64,000 bases of DNA from Entoloma clypeatum. Lineage: Eukaryota > Basidiomycota > Agaricomycetes > Agaricales > Entolomataceae. The notes below the pieces were generated by a model, which saw only the letters and a program-made list of their open reading frames with translations, did not search any database and had not been told where the DNA came from. Where the stretch lies: NCBI GenBank assembly GCA_963565915.1, contig OY751492.1, forward strand, positions 434,001 through 498,000, given 5' to 3'. Below are positions 1-9,924 of the stretch, piece by piece (the stretch's first letter is position 1; each line of letters starts with the position of its first letter). The position numbers were made by a program, and so were the translations under genes.

Positions 1-405
1 TAGCGTGGAGGCAATGATCCCTGTGTATTTTCCAATGGTTTCTTGGTAATCCGTTGCGATGGAACGAGCGTTAGGATGCTTGCGTGACTTGAACTCTTCT
101 TCACGTACGCTTGTGAAGGGAAATTGGCTTTCGAAGTTCCCTACTGGAGGCAGGGATAGCTTCCGCTCACATAGCGAGCAGATTGTGGTGTCAACAACGT
201 CGGACAATTTGTCAACCAGGGAAGGCAGAAGTACGATTCTCTTGAGGGCGAGTCGTTCGTCCAGATGCCGATCATAGTAAGCGACAGACGACACGATTTT
301 TGGAAATCGGAGGTCAGAGGAAGAATCCATAGTGCGCTCCCCAGGGGTATATTTCAAAAAGTCTATGAGCTCATCCGGTAGTGACGCTCCTTCCAAGCCA
401 GTCAT
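1..405 (-). CDS. Hypothetical protein, N-terminal part (runs off the left edge)
   Basis: A frame on the minus strand stays open for 135 codons from an ATG at 405-403 to the window edge. It begins MTGLEGASLPDELIDFL and later has CSLCERKLSLP. An in-frame TGA lies about 50 nt upstream and there are further in-frame codons between it and the ATG, so the true start could instead be the 3' end of an intron. I do not recognise the family. I see no transposase, reverse transcriptase or Gag motif, and codon use is mixed without the TCCGA-rich style of the neighbouring retroelements, so this is the best candidate for a host gene here. It could equally be an exon of a decayed gene. Confidence 0.5.
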   Translation of the reverse strand, partial: MTGLEGASLPDELIDFLKYTPGERTMDSSSDLRFPKIVSSVAYYDRHLDERLALKRIVLLPSLVDKLSDVVDTTICSLCERKLSLPPVGNFESQFPFTSVREEEFKSRKHPNARSIATDYQETIGKYTGIIASTL

Positions 406-698
406 GACGCAGATTGCTCTCAATCGAGGACATTGACAATGACGAGCAGAAAATCAACTTAGTCATGTGGATTGATCATTAAATTTGAAATTATTTAAAT
501 ATAAACAATGATATCAGATTGGACGAGGGTGCAGGAAGACCTTTCGGCATGGATAAGGCGGCAGCGTTGGGTGGGCTCCATCTGCACTGTTCTCGTCCAG
601 AGGCCGCTTTCATCAGCAAAAAAACAGTCTGCATGTCTGATAATACATGATCTAGTAAGTCATGTGTGTTGAAATTTGATGAGCATTGACTTAAGATG

Positions 699-760
699 TG
701 GTGCTCTGAGGATTGAACCCTCGCGAGGCACGAGCCGTGAGAAAGCCACAGAGCGGGGTC
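699..760 (-). tRNA. tRNA-like sequence, probably a pseudogene or SINE head
   Basis: On the minus strand an A-box-like TGGCTTTCTCACGG is followed 38 nt later by a good B box, GGGTTCAATCC. The ends GCTCTG and CAGAGC pair perfectly and are followed by ACCA. The interval is only about 60 nt, too short for a full cloverleaf, so an arm is missing. The start GCTCTGTGGCT is shared with the tRNA-like sequence near 35921. The rest of 406-1178 shows no gene I can support. Confidence 0.3.
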
Positions 761-1180
761 TTTGGTGTTTTGCCCATGTGAAGGGGCTCATCAGAGGGCT
801 TAACCGCTACCCTAACACTCCGTGATGGCAGATCCCCACTCCCTATTTTTGGATGCAATCTAACAGTGAGATCGTCATGTGCCAGGTTATAGGTATAATG
901 TATGGGTTACGTCTCACGCTCCCTATGATGGAACAGTGGCTATGCTAGGATGAGCCGACTGCCGACGTACTGCTATCCCCAGGGATCACTCCCACAGGGA
1001 TGACTTTTCATGGGTCTGTCTGTTTTTGTCGTTCCCACAGCCACATTCAGGCTCAGTCGGCAGTCTCCGAAGATCGTGACGAAAGTGCAACAAAGATAGG
1101 GCTCATGCAGAACATGCTAATATCATGTGCTGTGACATGACTGTGACTCGTAATTAGTGTCGTGTTCCTGCTGTACTGTA

Positions 1181-1308
1181 CATCAGCAAACCCTGGGTGC
1201 TGCCAGCCACTACAGGTTGCTATGGGTTACTTTGGGTGCTATAAAACAGGGGACCTTTGCTATGGAGCGCTCCATAGCATCCATAGACCCACCCAGGGTT
1301 TGCTGATG
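1181..1308. mobile_element. Small MITE with ~20-bp TIRs and TA target duplication
   Basis: The ends are inverted repeats (CATCAGCAAACCCTGGGTG and its complement, perfect) and the 128-bp element is flanked on both sides by TA (1179-1180, 1309-1310). It has no coding capacity; its middle holds the 20-bp palindrome GCTATGGAGCGCTCCATAGC. A TA duplication is typical of Tc1/mariner-type elements, so it is probably a non-autonomous member of that group. The TIR sequence itself does not let me name a family. Confidence 0.7.
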
Positions 1309-1541
1309 TAGGTACTTAGCTTCACGTTCGATCCCTTCCCTGACATCTAAATCCCACGCTGTTGGCATGAATACACATTCTGGAGTGAAATCAGTATCAC
1401 GCACTTTGTCATTTGATGGGTTGTGAGACCATCATGTGGGTGTGGTGTGTCCAAAACGGGACTTCTTGCGAATGATTTGACATTGTCATGAACATTCAGG
1501 CTGGCTGGGGGGTAGCTAGACACAGATTCTTGTTTATGCAC

Positions 1542-1653
1542 TTTTTTTTTTTTTTTTTTTTTTTTTCCGTCAACAATTTATATAGCGGTATACTAGGGGT
1601 ACAGTCCGCTTGACGTAGAGTAAACTACATCGGTCCGAGGACCTACGTACGCT
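1542..1653 (-). mobile_element. 5'-truncated LINE insertion (3' tail only)
   Basis: A run of 25 T (1542-1566) followed by ~87 bp is the reverse complement of the last ~87 bp of the LINE ending at 54814, with about 90% identity by eye. It is flanked by a perfect 15-bp target duplication, TTCTTGTTTATGCAC, at 1527-1541 and 1654-1668. The poly(A) tail, severe 5' truncation and long TSD are the signature of target-primed reverse transcription. This shows that the LINE family has moved more than once in this genome. Confidence 0.92.
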
Positions 1654-1910
1654 TTCTTGTTTATGCACATTTTGTAGAAAGGAACACATCAAACACATTG
1701 AACATGTCAAAATGCATTGATTAACACACTGCGGGCATTGGCTTCTATATCCCACAAGCATATGCAAAATAAATCTGAAACAAATAAGTGTTTTATTTTG
1801 CCATTAATCCAGGGCATAAAAGGGAGAACAAATTCACTATGTGATCATCATAAGTTTGGTCATGTGTTCTGGGCTCAAATATCTGGTTTGAACATCTTCT
1901 GTTCATGGAA

Positions 1911-2187
1911 TACTGTAGCATTTCAATCAATTCATCGGTCATGCGTAATGGGGCTCTTGAAAACACTGGAATGTCACATTTGTCATGCTTCCCTGAGCCT
2001 GGTGACAAATTTGGCACGCGGGATTTCCAAAAATGGCACGGAGAAATTGCCAAAAATGGCACCAAAATGATGAAGATCGGTCACTTGAGTTGACGTCACG
2101 GAAATTTTCAGCCGTGACGAAATCAAAATTTCATCACACCATATCACATGTCACAGGCCCGATGAATTGATTGAAATGCTACAGTAT
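1911..2187. repeat. Inverted repeat with 28-bp arms
   Basis: The arms at 1911-1938 (starting TACTGTAGCATTTCAATCAA) and 2160-2187 are perfect reverse complements. Inside lies a second small inverted repeat, CGTCACGG...CCGTGACG, near 2094-2119. There is no coding capacity and no clear flanking duplication, so I cannot assign it to a transposon class. Confidence 0.6.
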
Positions 2188-2189
2188 AT

Positions 2190-2830
2190 GGTGAAACAAA
2201 CTTTTTATAAAAATTATAATTTTTATAAAAAGTTCATATAATAATTGCTTCATAGTAACTATAAAATAAATTTTATATAAAATTATATATTAAATTTCAG
2301 AATGCACAATATAAAAATAAATTGCGTAGATTTACTCCATATTCTTATATATCTTAATATTAAATATCTTAATAACTTAATAAATTTATTTTTAGAATTT
2401 GGATCTAAATATTTGTTAATATTTAATTTTGACAGTAATCTTGCTAGATAGCAATTTTAGGTGCTACAGGTATTGTGTTATCCGCTTGTTATTCTTTATT
2501 CCTATATAACAGATTATCTTATGGATCTTATTCTCCACATCTACATTTTTGTCTTCATCTTCTATACGTCTATGTAGACGTATAGAAGATATTTAATCAA
2601 TAAAATTATTATATTTATTTTAAATTTATACGAGCCCTTCCAGATTCGAACTGGGACCTTTTTTTTTTCTAATTAATAATTTATTTGAACTCTGTAAATA
2701 ATAAATCTATTAAATTACTTCGTCTATGAATTACAAAGTAAATCATAAGTAGAGATTCTTATAAAAACAGTAAATCTAATAATATGGATAATGATCGATA
2801 GGAAGGAAGCACAAATTGTGAAACAAATAG
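2190..2830. other. AT-rich segment, candidate mitochondrial DNA insertion (NUMT)
   Basis: This ~640-bp stretch is far more AT-rich than its surroundings. It contains a perfect palindrome near 2194-2227, a hairpin with 16-bp arms near 2555-2590 (ATCTTCTATACGTCTA and its complement), and on the minus strand a tRNA 3'-half-like stretch (TCCCAGTTCGAATCTGG, about 2640-2656). AT-rich intergenic DNA with GC-containing hairpins and tRNAs is typical of fungal mitochondrial genomes. No mitochondrial protein-coding exon is recognisable, so the call rests on composition and the tRNA-like piece. Confidence 0.45.
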
Positions 2831-3086
2831 TGAAACTTTTTTCAAAAATGAGTCAGATGTATATTAGAGAAATTCTCCATGATGTAAGCCGCAGTCAAAG
2901 AGGAATCATGTTTGAAATGTGCTCCATAGTGTGTTCCTCCATCTGCACTGTGCAAATACAGTGATTATATTTGAAAATAGATCCTTGATATGCCTTGTTT
3001 TATATTCTATGAGGTAATTTTCAATTTGCATGGTGATCATACTGGCAGAAAAAATGTGGGTCATATTTTTATTGACACCCCAGTTT

Positions 3087-3544
3087 TGTTATGGATTCGC
3101 TATCCATGGCATTGATCGCTCAGACAAGATACAAGACATAGAGGCCTTATCTGATTAATGGCCAGTTTCATCTTATCTATTGGCTTCAGGCTTACTATTC
3201 ACTTTTACATCATTCGGGCCCTGGCCTCCGCTTACTCACTACAGTATGGTCATCGTTACCATATCTAGATGGTTACTCTCACACATCCTTGACATTGTGT
3301 TACTTATTGGACTATACTTAGATACTCTGACTCACGCCGCAGCAGTTACCATAGACACCTACTCCGGGTCTGCTTCTGGAGTCAGACCGGAACCGCTCTA
3401 GAGTCATCTAGATGACTCGACCTTCTAGTATATATAGGGTACATACATTGCATGTATTCCCCAGATCTAGCAATCACCTTGGTATCCGCCTTTGCTACTT
3501 AAGCCTCTCTGCCTAAGCATCGCATGGGTTTGTCAACCATAACA
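3087..3544 (+). mobile_element. Solo LTR
   Basis: The 458-bp unit starts TGTTATGG and ends CCATAACA (inverted ends), with a perfect 5-bp duplication AGTTT on both sides (3082-3086, 3545-3549). It contains the TATA-like TATATATAGGG near 3431 and the perfect palindrome GAGTCATCTAGATGACTC near 3400. No primer-binding site or Gag follows, so this is the product of recombination between two LTRs. The stretch 2831-3081 before it holds nothing I recognise. Confidence 0.85.
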
Positions 3545-3639
3545 AGTTTGCTCCCAGAACATATTGTGAAATAAACGGTGAGTCAGTTTGCAGAGTCACA
3601 TGACTTTGGATCACCCACCTGGAGTCCGCCCCTTGTGAA

Positions 3640-4150
3640 GGACCTCCACTTGTGCCCAATGGCCTCCACTCGCACCTCATGGCTGTGCCTCGTTCCAAAC
3701 AGCCTCCACTCGCGCCCAACTGCTGTCTCTCGGCACCAACAGCCACCCCTCATCCCCAACAGCCTCCAATTGTGCCCCACGGCTGCCCCTTGTGCCCCAA
3801 GACCTCCACTTGTGCCGGATGACCTCCCTTCGTGCTGAACGACCCCTTTCATGCCCAATGGCTCCCCTCGGCCTCCTCTCATCACCAACTGCCTCCACTC
3901 ATGCCCAACGGCTGTCTCTTGTCACCAATGGCCTCCCCTCATCCCCAATGTCCTCTCTTTGCGCCCAATGGCCTGTCTCATGCCTAACAGCCCCAACTCA
4001 CATATGATGGCCCCCACTTGTGCCCAGTGGCTGTATCTCATGCCCAACGGACTCCCTTCATGCCCAACGGACTCCCTTCATGCCCAATGGCTGTGTCTCG
4101 TGCCAACCAGTTGCCACACTCATGTATAACAGCCCCCACTAATGGCCTCC
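3640..4150 (+). repeat. Degenerate ~20-bp minisatellite (GCCCAACGGCCTCC type)
   Basis: Units such as GCCCAACGGACTCCCTTCAT repeat with a period of about 20 bp and heavy divergence. The array ends directly against the 5' LTR of Gypsy-1. Related arrays lie at about 19150-19690 (opposite strand), 21690-22215, 33788-33990 and 36236-36350. The unit length is not a multiple of three and the open frames across it differ in every copy, so I do not regard it as coding. Confidence 0.75.
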
Positions 4151-4151
4151 T

Positions 4152-4637
4152 TGTTACATCCCGATCAGCTCTGATGATTTCCGACCAATTCCGACACCTC
4201 CGACAACTCCGACATTTTGACTAATACTTATTATGCATACTGACTGTTATAAATCTCGTTACTACGTACATTACTTACATCTGACCATTTTATTTATGTT
4301 AAGCATCTCCGACAGCCACTCGTTATCCGACTCCAATGAAGCCACACATCCTCCGACATAGTATTTAAACTCATGTAGAATCATGTATTAGCTCCAGTTT
4401 GAATATCAACTTAGATTCGACATCACACCTCCTGTCCTCTTTCCGACTCTTGGCTTGAGTCCGACCTCTGACCCTCTGATCCTCTGATCCTCCGAAATAA
4501 GGACACCAACATATTAGCAAGGGCGCAACACACAAGTTGAAGCCAAGTCCTTGCCCCTACGTTGCACGCACTCTGACCCTCCGACCCTCTGACGTGTCCG
4601 ACGTAGCTCCGACATTTTTGTCGATCAGTTCTTAACA
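4152..4637 (+). mobile_element. Gypsy-1 5' LTR
   Basis: It runs from TGTTACATC to CTTAACA and is 486 bp, matching the 3' LTR in length. A TATA-like GTATTTAAAC lies near 4358. A block near 4525-4555 (CACACAAGTTGAAGCC) is shared with the LTRs of Gypsy-4 and of the solo LTR at 15908, although the rest of those LTRs is diverged. Confidence 0.9.
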
Positions 4638-4683
4638 GTATATTCAAACTGCCACTCGCTTATCCATATTTCAAATTCCAGTT

Positions 4684-5873
4684 ATGGCAGCCCAGATCAC
4701 TCAGAACTCCCACACAGCAGCAGCTGCAGCGGAAGCATCAAACCTGCAGGACACCAGGGCGACATTTCTACATATGTTCCAAGATTTTCCCGCAGAAGAA
4801 TCTGCACCCAAACCTGACCCCATATCTCCGAACACCTCATCTCCGAACACCTCAGACACAAGGACCTCCAATTCCTGAAGAATGCTGTCCTTTTAAATCT
4901 CTGACCTCTCCTTTTGACGATAACAATCCTTTCTGTCGTGAGCAAACTCCAAACCTCGCCGAAGCAATTATGCTTATGACGCAGGAGCTCCGACATAGAG
5001 AGATTCCGAAGACTCCAAAAAAGAAGTTGAAGGAACCCGACACTTTTGGCGGTTCCGACTCTCGGAAACTCACCAGTTTCCTCGCACAATGCACCCTGTA
5101 TTTCCGAAACAACCCCACTTTTGATGACAATGATAACAAAGTCAGTTTTGCTCTATCATACCTCCGAGGAACCACACTCGAATGGTTTGAGCCCACCCTC
5201 TTGGGAGAGTCCGATGACGACACTGTCTGGTTGGACAATTGGTCCGCCTTCGTGCACATCCTCTGATCCGAATTCGGACCTATCGATACGACCAGAGAAG
5301 CAGAGGATAGTCTGGATCACCTTCAGATGCACGACAATCAGAAGATCCTATGTTACAACATGGATGGGATGATGGCGTGCTCCAATATCGGTACTATACT
5401 GGTTTAGTGGAACATATCAAAGATGTTTTAGGGACCTACCCCAAACCTAAGACTCTAGCTGAGTTGAAGATAATGGCCCATAACATCGATACTCGCTACT
5501 AGGAATGTCAACACGAGAAATCACGCTCCTCCAACAAATCTACTCCAAAGTCCAACAAATCTGACAAATCCAACAAGAAACAGACCCCGCTTCATCATCC
5601 AACAACTCTTCATCGTCTAAACCCAACTCGCAACAACAACAATTGTCATCTACCTCTCCAAAATCCGCCCTTTCCAACAAACTTGGCAAAGACAGGAAAT
5701 TGACTCCCCAAGAATGCCAACGATGATTTGACAATAATTTATGCATGTTTTGCGGCAACATTGGTCATTGGGCTTCCAACTGCTTGAAGAAATCATCTTC
5801 TAACGCCAAAGCAAAGGCCCACGTGGCCCAAGCTGAGGACAAATCAGAGAAGACGACCAAGTCAAAAAAATAG
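4684..5873 (+). pseudogene. Gypsy-1 gag (broken)
   Basis: It begins MAAQITQNSH at 4684. A recognisable Gag core follows in another frame (LTSFLAQCTLYFRNNPTFDD, ALSYLRGTTLEWFEP; about 5070-5200), then a CCHC knuckle C-X2-C-X4-H-X4-C (CMFCGNIGHWASNC, about 5743-5784) and a lysine-rich end. The frame is lost after about codon 65, interrupted by TGA at 5264-5266 and by TAG near 5500. Gag would form the virus-like particle and bind RNA; this copy cannot make an intact protein. Confidence 0.8.
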
Positions 5874-7536
5874 TAAGCAGTCCTCAGATTCCAGCATGTA
5901 CTGGGGATTTGTGTTGACTCCTTTCATGCACCTTTGGAAACCCTCTGACTCAATGCGTCCGCTCTCTCAAATCCAAACTCTCTATGTATTGATTTGATAT
6001 CTCCGACCTTTTCCGATTCTCTTCCAATAAAGACTCTTATTGATTCTGGTTCTACACATTGCTTCGCAGATACCAGATTTATTTCTTCTTTAAACTTATC
6101 TCCAACTCCGATTCGTTCACCTATGGTTTTGAAACTTTTTGACAGTTCTTCAAATACTTATATCATGCAATCTATCGATCTTCCTCTCTGATTCCCTTCC
6201 AGTGAACTTCTGACTGTCGCATTTTACGTGACAACCCTCGATTCATCTTGTAATTTGGTTCTAGGACACAACTGGCTCACCTGCTACAATCTGTTGATTG
6301 ACTGGGTATTGGGCAGTATCTTATTCTGTTCTACGGTACCCAACACTCTGAGTCCAACTCCGACATCGACTGCTGAGGCAGCTCCACCACCTCTGCAGTG
6401 TCCACCCTCTCCGATGGGCACCTCCGATCTGCTCACTCCGAACACCTCCGACCTGCCACAGATTACCATGGTCAATGCAGCTGCATATCTTCATGCTTGT
6501 AAAGCTCCTGGGGCATATGCTTGATTTTGCTGATGTATTCATAAGAAAAAAGCCGACACCCTTGCACCCCACCGACCTTACGACCTCAAGATCAATTTGA
6601 AGGAAGGTACTCCCCTCCGATTGGTCCGATGTACTCACTCTCGCAATCCAAACTTGGATCCCTTCGAGACTTCATTGACAAGCATCTCAATATCGGTTTC
6701 ATCAAACCTTCTAGTTCATCTCACGGTGCTCCAATCCTCTTCATCCAAAAGAAAGATGGATCACTCTGACTCTGCGTCGACTACCAAGGCCTGAACAAAA
6801 TCACAAAGAAGGACCAATACCCAGTTCTGCTGATCTCCGACCTCTTAGCCACTGCCGGCAAAGCACGTGTTTATACCACCATAGACCTCCGACATGCATA
6901 CCACTTAGTCAGCATAGCTGAAGGTGATGAATGGAAAACTGCATTCCGCACTCGCTATGGATCGTTTGAATGGTTAGTAATGCCATTCGGATTGTCTAAC
7001 ACACCTGCAGCCTTCCAACGTTTTATGAACAACATCTTCTCTGACCTTCTGGACAACTGCATTACCGTTTACCTCGACGATGTCCTGATCTACTCTGACA
7101 ACCCCGAGGAACACAAAAAACATGTCCGAGAAGTCCTCCAATGACTCTGACAACATGGTCTTTACGCCCGTGCCGACAAGTGCGACTTCTCCACCAAAAC
7201 TGTGGGATATCTTGGATTTATCCTTTCTCCCGACGGACTCAAAATGTCGGAAGCGAAAGTCAAGATTATTCAGGATTGGCCTGAACCGCGCAGAGTGAAG
7301 GACGTCCAGTCCTTTTTAGGTTTTGCAAACTTTTACCGACGTTTCATTCCATTCTATTCCAACATCACCATCCCACTCACTCATTTAACCAGGAAACATG
7401 CCACTTGGCTGTTCTCCGATGATGCTTGAACCTCCTTTAATGACTTGAAGAAGGCATTTACCACCGCTCCGATCCTGACACACTGGATCCCCGACTCTCT
7501 GATAATTGTCGAAACCGACACATCCGACTATGCCCT

Positions 7537-7824
7537 CACTGGATGCAGTGAATGATATTTAGTGCTGAACTATTTGAAAAGTATTGAAAAAGTATTCCAA
7601 TTTTTATTATGATTTCTTTTACATCTGTTTTTTACAAAAAATCTTGCAAGTATTAATACAAATATCACGACTATAGACAACAATACTGGGAGATGATATT
7701 TGTATTCAATATTTGCAAGATTTTTTGGAAAAAAAGATGTAAAAAAATCATGATAAAAAATTGGAGTATTTTTCAAATACTTTTTGAATAATTCAGCACT
7801 GAATATCATTTACTGCATCCAGTG
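7537..7824. mobile_element. CACTA-type foldback MITE inside Gypsy-1 RNase H
   Basis: This 288-bp AT-rich insert starts CACTGGATGCAGT and ends with its complement. Its two halves are inverted copies over about 130 bp each, so it is essentially one hairpin. It is flanked by the 3-bp duplication CCT (7534-7536, 7825-7827), and removing insert plus one CCT restores a continuous RNase H reading (DYALVAILSI). CACT ends and a 3-bp TSD are diagnostic of the CACTA (EnSpm) superfamily. Confidence 0.85.
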
Positions 7825-8173
7825 CCTAGTGGCTATTTTGTCGATCATCACCTCTGACAATGAAGTCCACCCCATTGCATTCCATTCCCGCACCTTCATG
7901 GCCCCTGAAGTAAACTATGACACCCATGATAAGGAACTTCTTGCCATCTACGAAGCGTTTAAAATTTGGCGCCATTACCTGGAAGGCTCCGGTACTCCGA
8001 TTGATGTTGTTACCGACCACAAAAATCTCGAGTATTTTGCCACCACCAAAGTTCTTTCACACCGACAAGTCCGATGGTCGGAATACCTTTCTCAGTTCAA
8101 CCTCATCATCTGATTCTGCCCTGGCTGATTGGGAACTAAACCCGACTCTCTAACTAGACGTTGGGATGTCTAC

Positions 8174-8189
8174 CCTAAAGGGGGAAATA
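8174..8189 (+). promoter_or_regulatory. Internal polypurine-tract-like sequence in Gypsy-1
   Basis: CCTAAAGGGGGAAATA differs by one extra A from the true 3' PPT, CCTAAGGGGGAAATA, at 11486-11500. It lies between RNase H and integrase and encodes YPKGGNSD, a stretch I recall as conserved in this clade. It may act as a second plus-strand primer, as in lentiviruses and Ty1, or may simply reflect the coding constraint. Confidence 0.35.
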
Positions 8190-9924
8190 GTGACTATGTC
8201 AACATCAATCCGACCAACCTCTGACCAGTCTTTTCGCCAGAACAGCTCTCCACTTCAGTTCGCGCGACTCAACTCCTTGAGCCCATCCTCTGTGCAACCA
8301 TTATCATGGACACAGAGAAGCTTCACCATGACATACTCACAGCACTCCCTTCTGACACTCTTTACGACACTCTTTCCAAAGATCCTAAACCCCGCTGGTC
8401 TCTTGACCCTGATGGTTTCCTCTGACATGACAATTGGATATATGTTACCGACTCCGATGACCTCTGACTCCAAGGCCTACAGCACAAGCACGATCATATG
8501 CTTGCTGGACACCCAGGTCAGAACAAGACACTCAGTCTCATTCAGCGTGATTACACCTGGCCCAGAATATGAGATTTCATCAAACACTATTGCAAGTCAT
8601 GTACCACTTGCATGCAATTGAAGCCACAAAGACATAAGCCTTACAGCCTACTCAAACAGCTTCCGATCCCCAAACGTCCTTGGAATTCTATCTCAATGGA
8701 TTTCATCGAGACCCTTCCAACCTCTGACAACTTTGACTCCATCCTCATTATTGTTGACCGATTAACGAAGCAAAGTATCTTCATTCCGACAACCATTCAC
8801 TGCACCTCTGAAGACCTTGCCGTACTCTTTGTATTACACGTCTTCTCTAAACATGGTGTCCCTGAACATGTCACCTCTGACCGCAGCCCCGAATTTGTCT
8901 CCCGATTCTTCTGATCTCTCGGAAAGGCTCTGAACATGACCCTCCACTTCACCTCTGGTTACCACCCCGTAGGCGATGGCCAAACCGAATGCACTAACCA
9001 GACCCTCGAACAGTACTTGCAGATCTTCTGCAACTACCAACAGGATAACTGGTCTGCTCTCCTTCCAATTGCAGAGTTTGCATACAACAATGCACCTAGT
9101 GCTACCACTGGCATATCTCCCTTCTTTGCTAACAAGGGTTACCATCCAAACATTACTGTTCACCCAGAACGAGACCTTGCCTCTTCCCAAGCCTGATCCT
9201 TTGTGACCGACTTAGACGAACTTCACCAAGAACTGAAATCCACCATCTCCAATGCTCAATGAAGTTCTCCAACAATAATTGGATTGCAGCTCCGATGTTC
9301 TCTGTTGGACAACAGGTTTTCATCAAATCACAGTTCTTCCGCACAACATGCCCATCCAAGAAACTCTCAGAAAAGTACTTGGGACCATATGAGATCATTT
9401 CACAACCTGGCACACACTCCTTTACCCTCTGACTCCCCAACACATTCTGCAGAGTTCACCCCATCTACCATGTCTCCATGCTTGAACCTGCAACTCCAAA
9501 CACCATTCCGAATCGGACCCAACCTCTGTCTCCTCCGATTGACATCAATGGAGAACTTGAGTATGAGATTGCTGAAATCATTGACTCAAAGATCAACCGA
9601 CGACGTAGCTGCAAGCTACTATATTTTGTCTGTTGGTTAGGATATGAAAACACTGATGAAGAATTCTCTTGGCTACCAGCCAATGAACTGGAAAACGCCC
9701 CCGAGCTTGTCTCTGACTTTCATTCCGCTTATCCTGACAAACTGGGTCTGCTCTAACAGTTCCCTGTCCTTAGGGCTTTCTCCTGGCTCTACGAACACTC
9801 GTTGACCCGGTCTGCACCAGCCTCTCGCAAGGACAATGACCCCGGCCTTCCATGTGGATCCTGGAAAGATCTGCTCCACATCCCACGTCGCTCTGAAACA
9901 AGAAAAAACAAATACTATTGCTAT

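Larger units (their letters stand above)
5990..9756 (+). pseudogene. Gypsy-1 pol: protease, RT, RNase H, integrase, chromodomain (broken)
   Basis: Protease: TLIDSGSTHCFAD near 6030. [12 protein letters not shown], then YLDDVLIY near 7066. RNase H: EVHPIAFHSRTF and WRHYLEG after the MITE. Integrase: zinc region ending CKSCTTCM, then SMDFIETLP, TSDRSPEFV and GDGQTECTNQ near 8980. The chromodomain spans about 9540-9690 (ELEYEIAEIIDSK...) and the frame ends at 9756. In-frame TGA codons occur at 7427, 8111, 8126, 8912 and 9194 among others, and Arg fits each in its motif (for example FFRSLGK). The chromodomain places it with chromoviruses, which usually target heterochromatin. Confidence 0.88.

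Noticed and set aside
3578..4129. Pro/His/Ser-rich frames over the minisatellite, also at 19121-19720, 21599-22214 and 33807-34010
   Set aside because: A 20-bp repeat read in different frames gives different peptides in each copy, so no protein is conserved.
7570..7809. 79-codon frame on the minus strand
   Set aside because: It lies wholly within the foldback MITE and is AT-rich low-complexity translation.
4684..9756. Reporting the short open frames across Gypsy-1 as separate genes
   Set aside because: They are pieces of one gag-pol broken by TGA codons and a MITE; the domain order is continuous.
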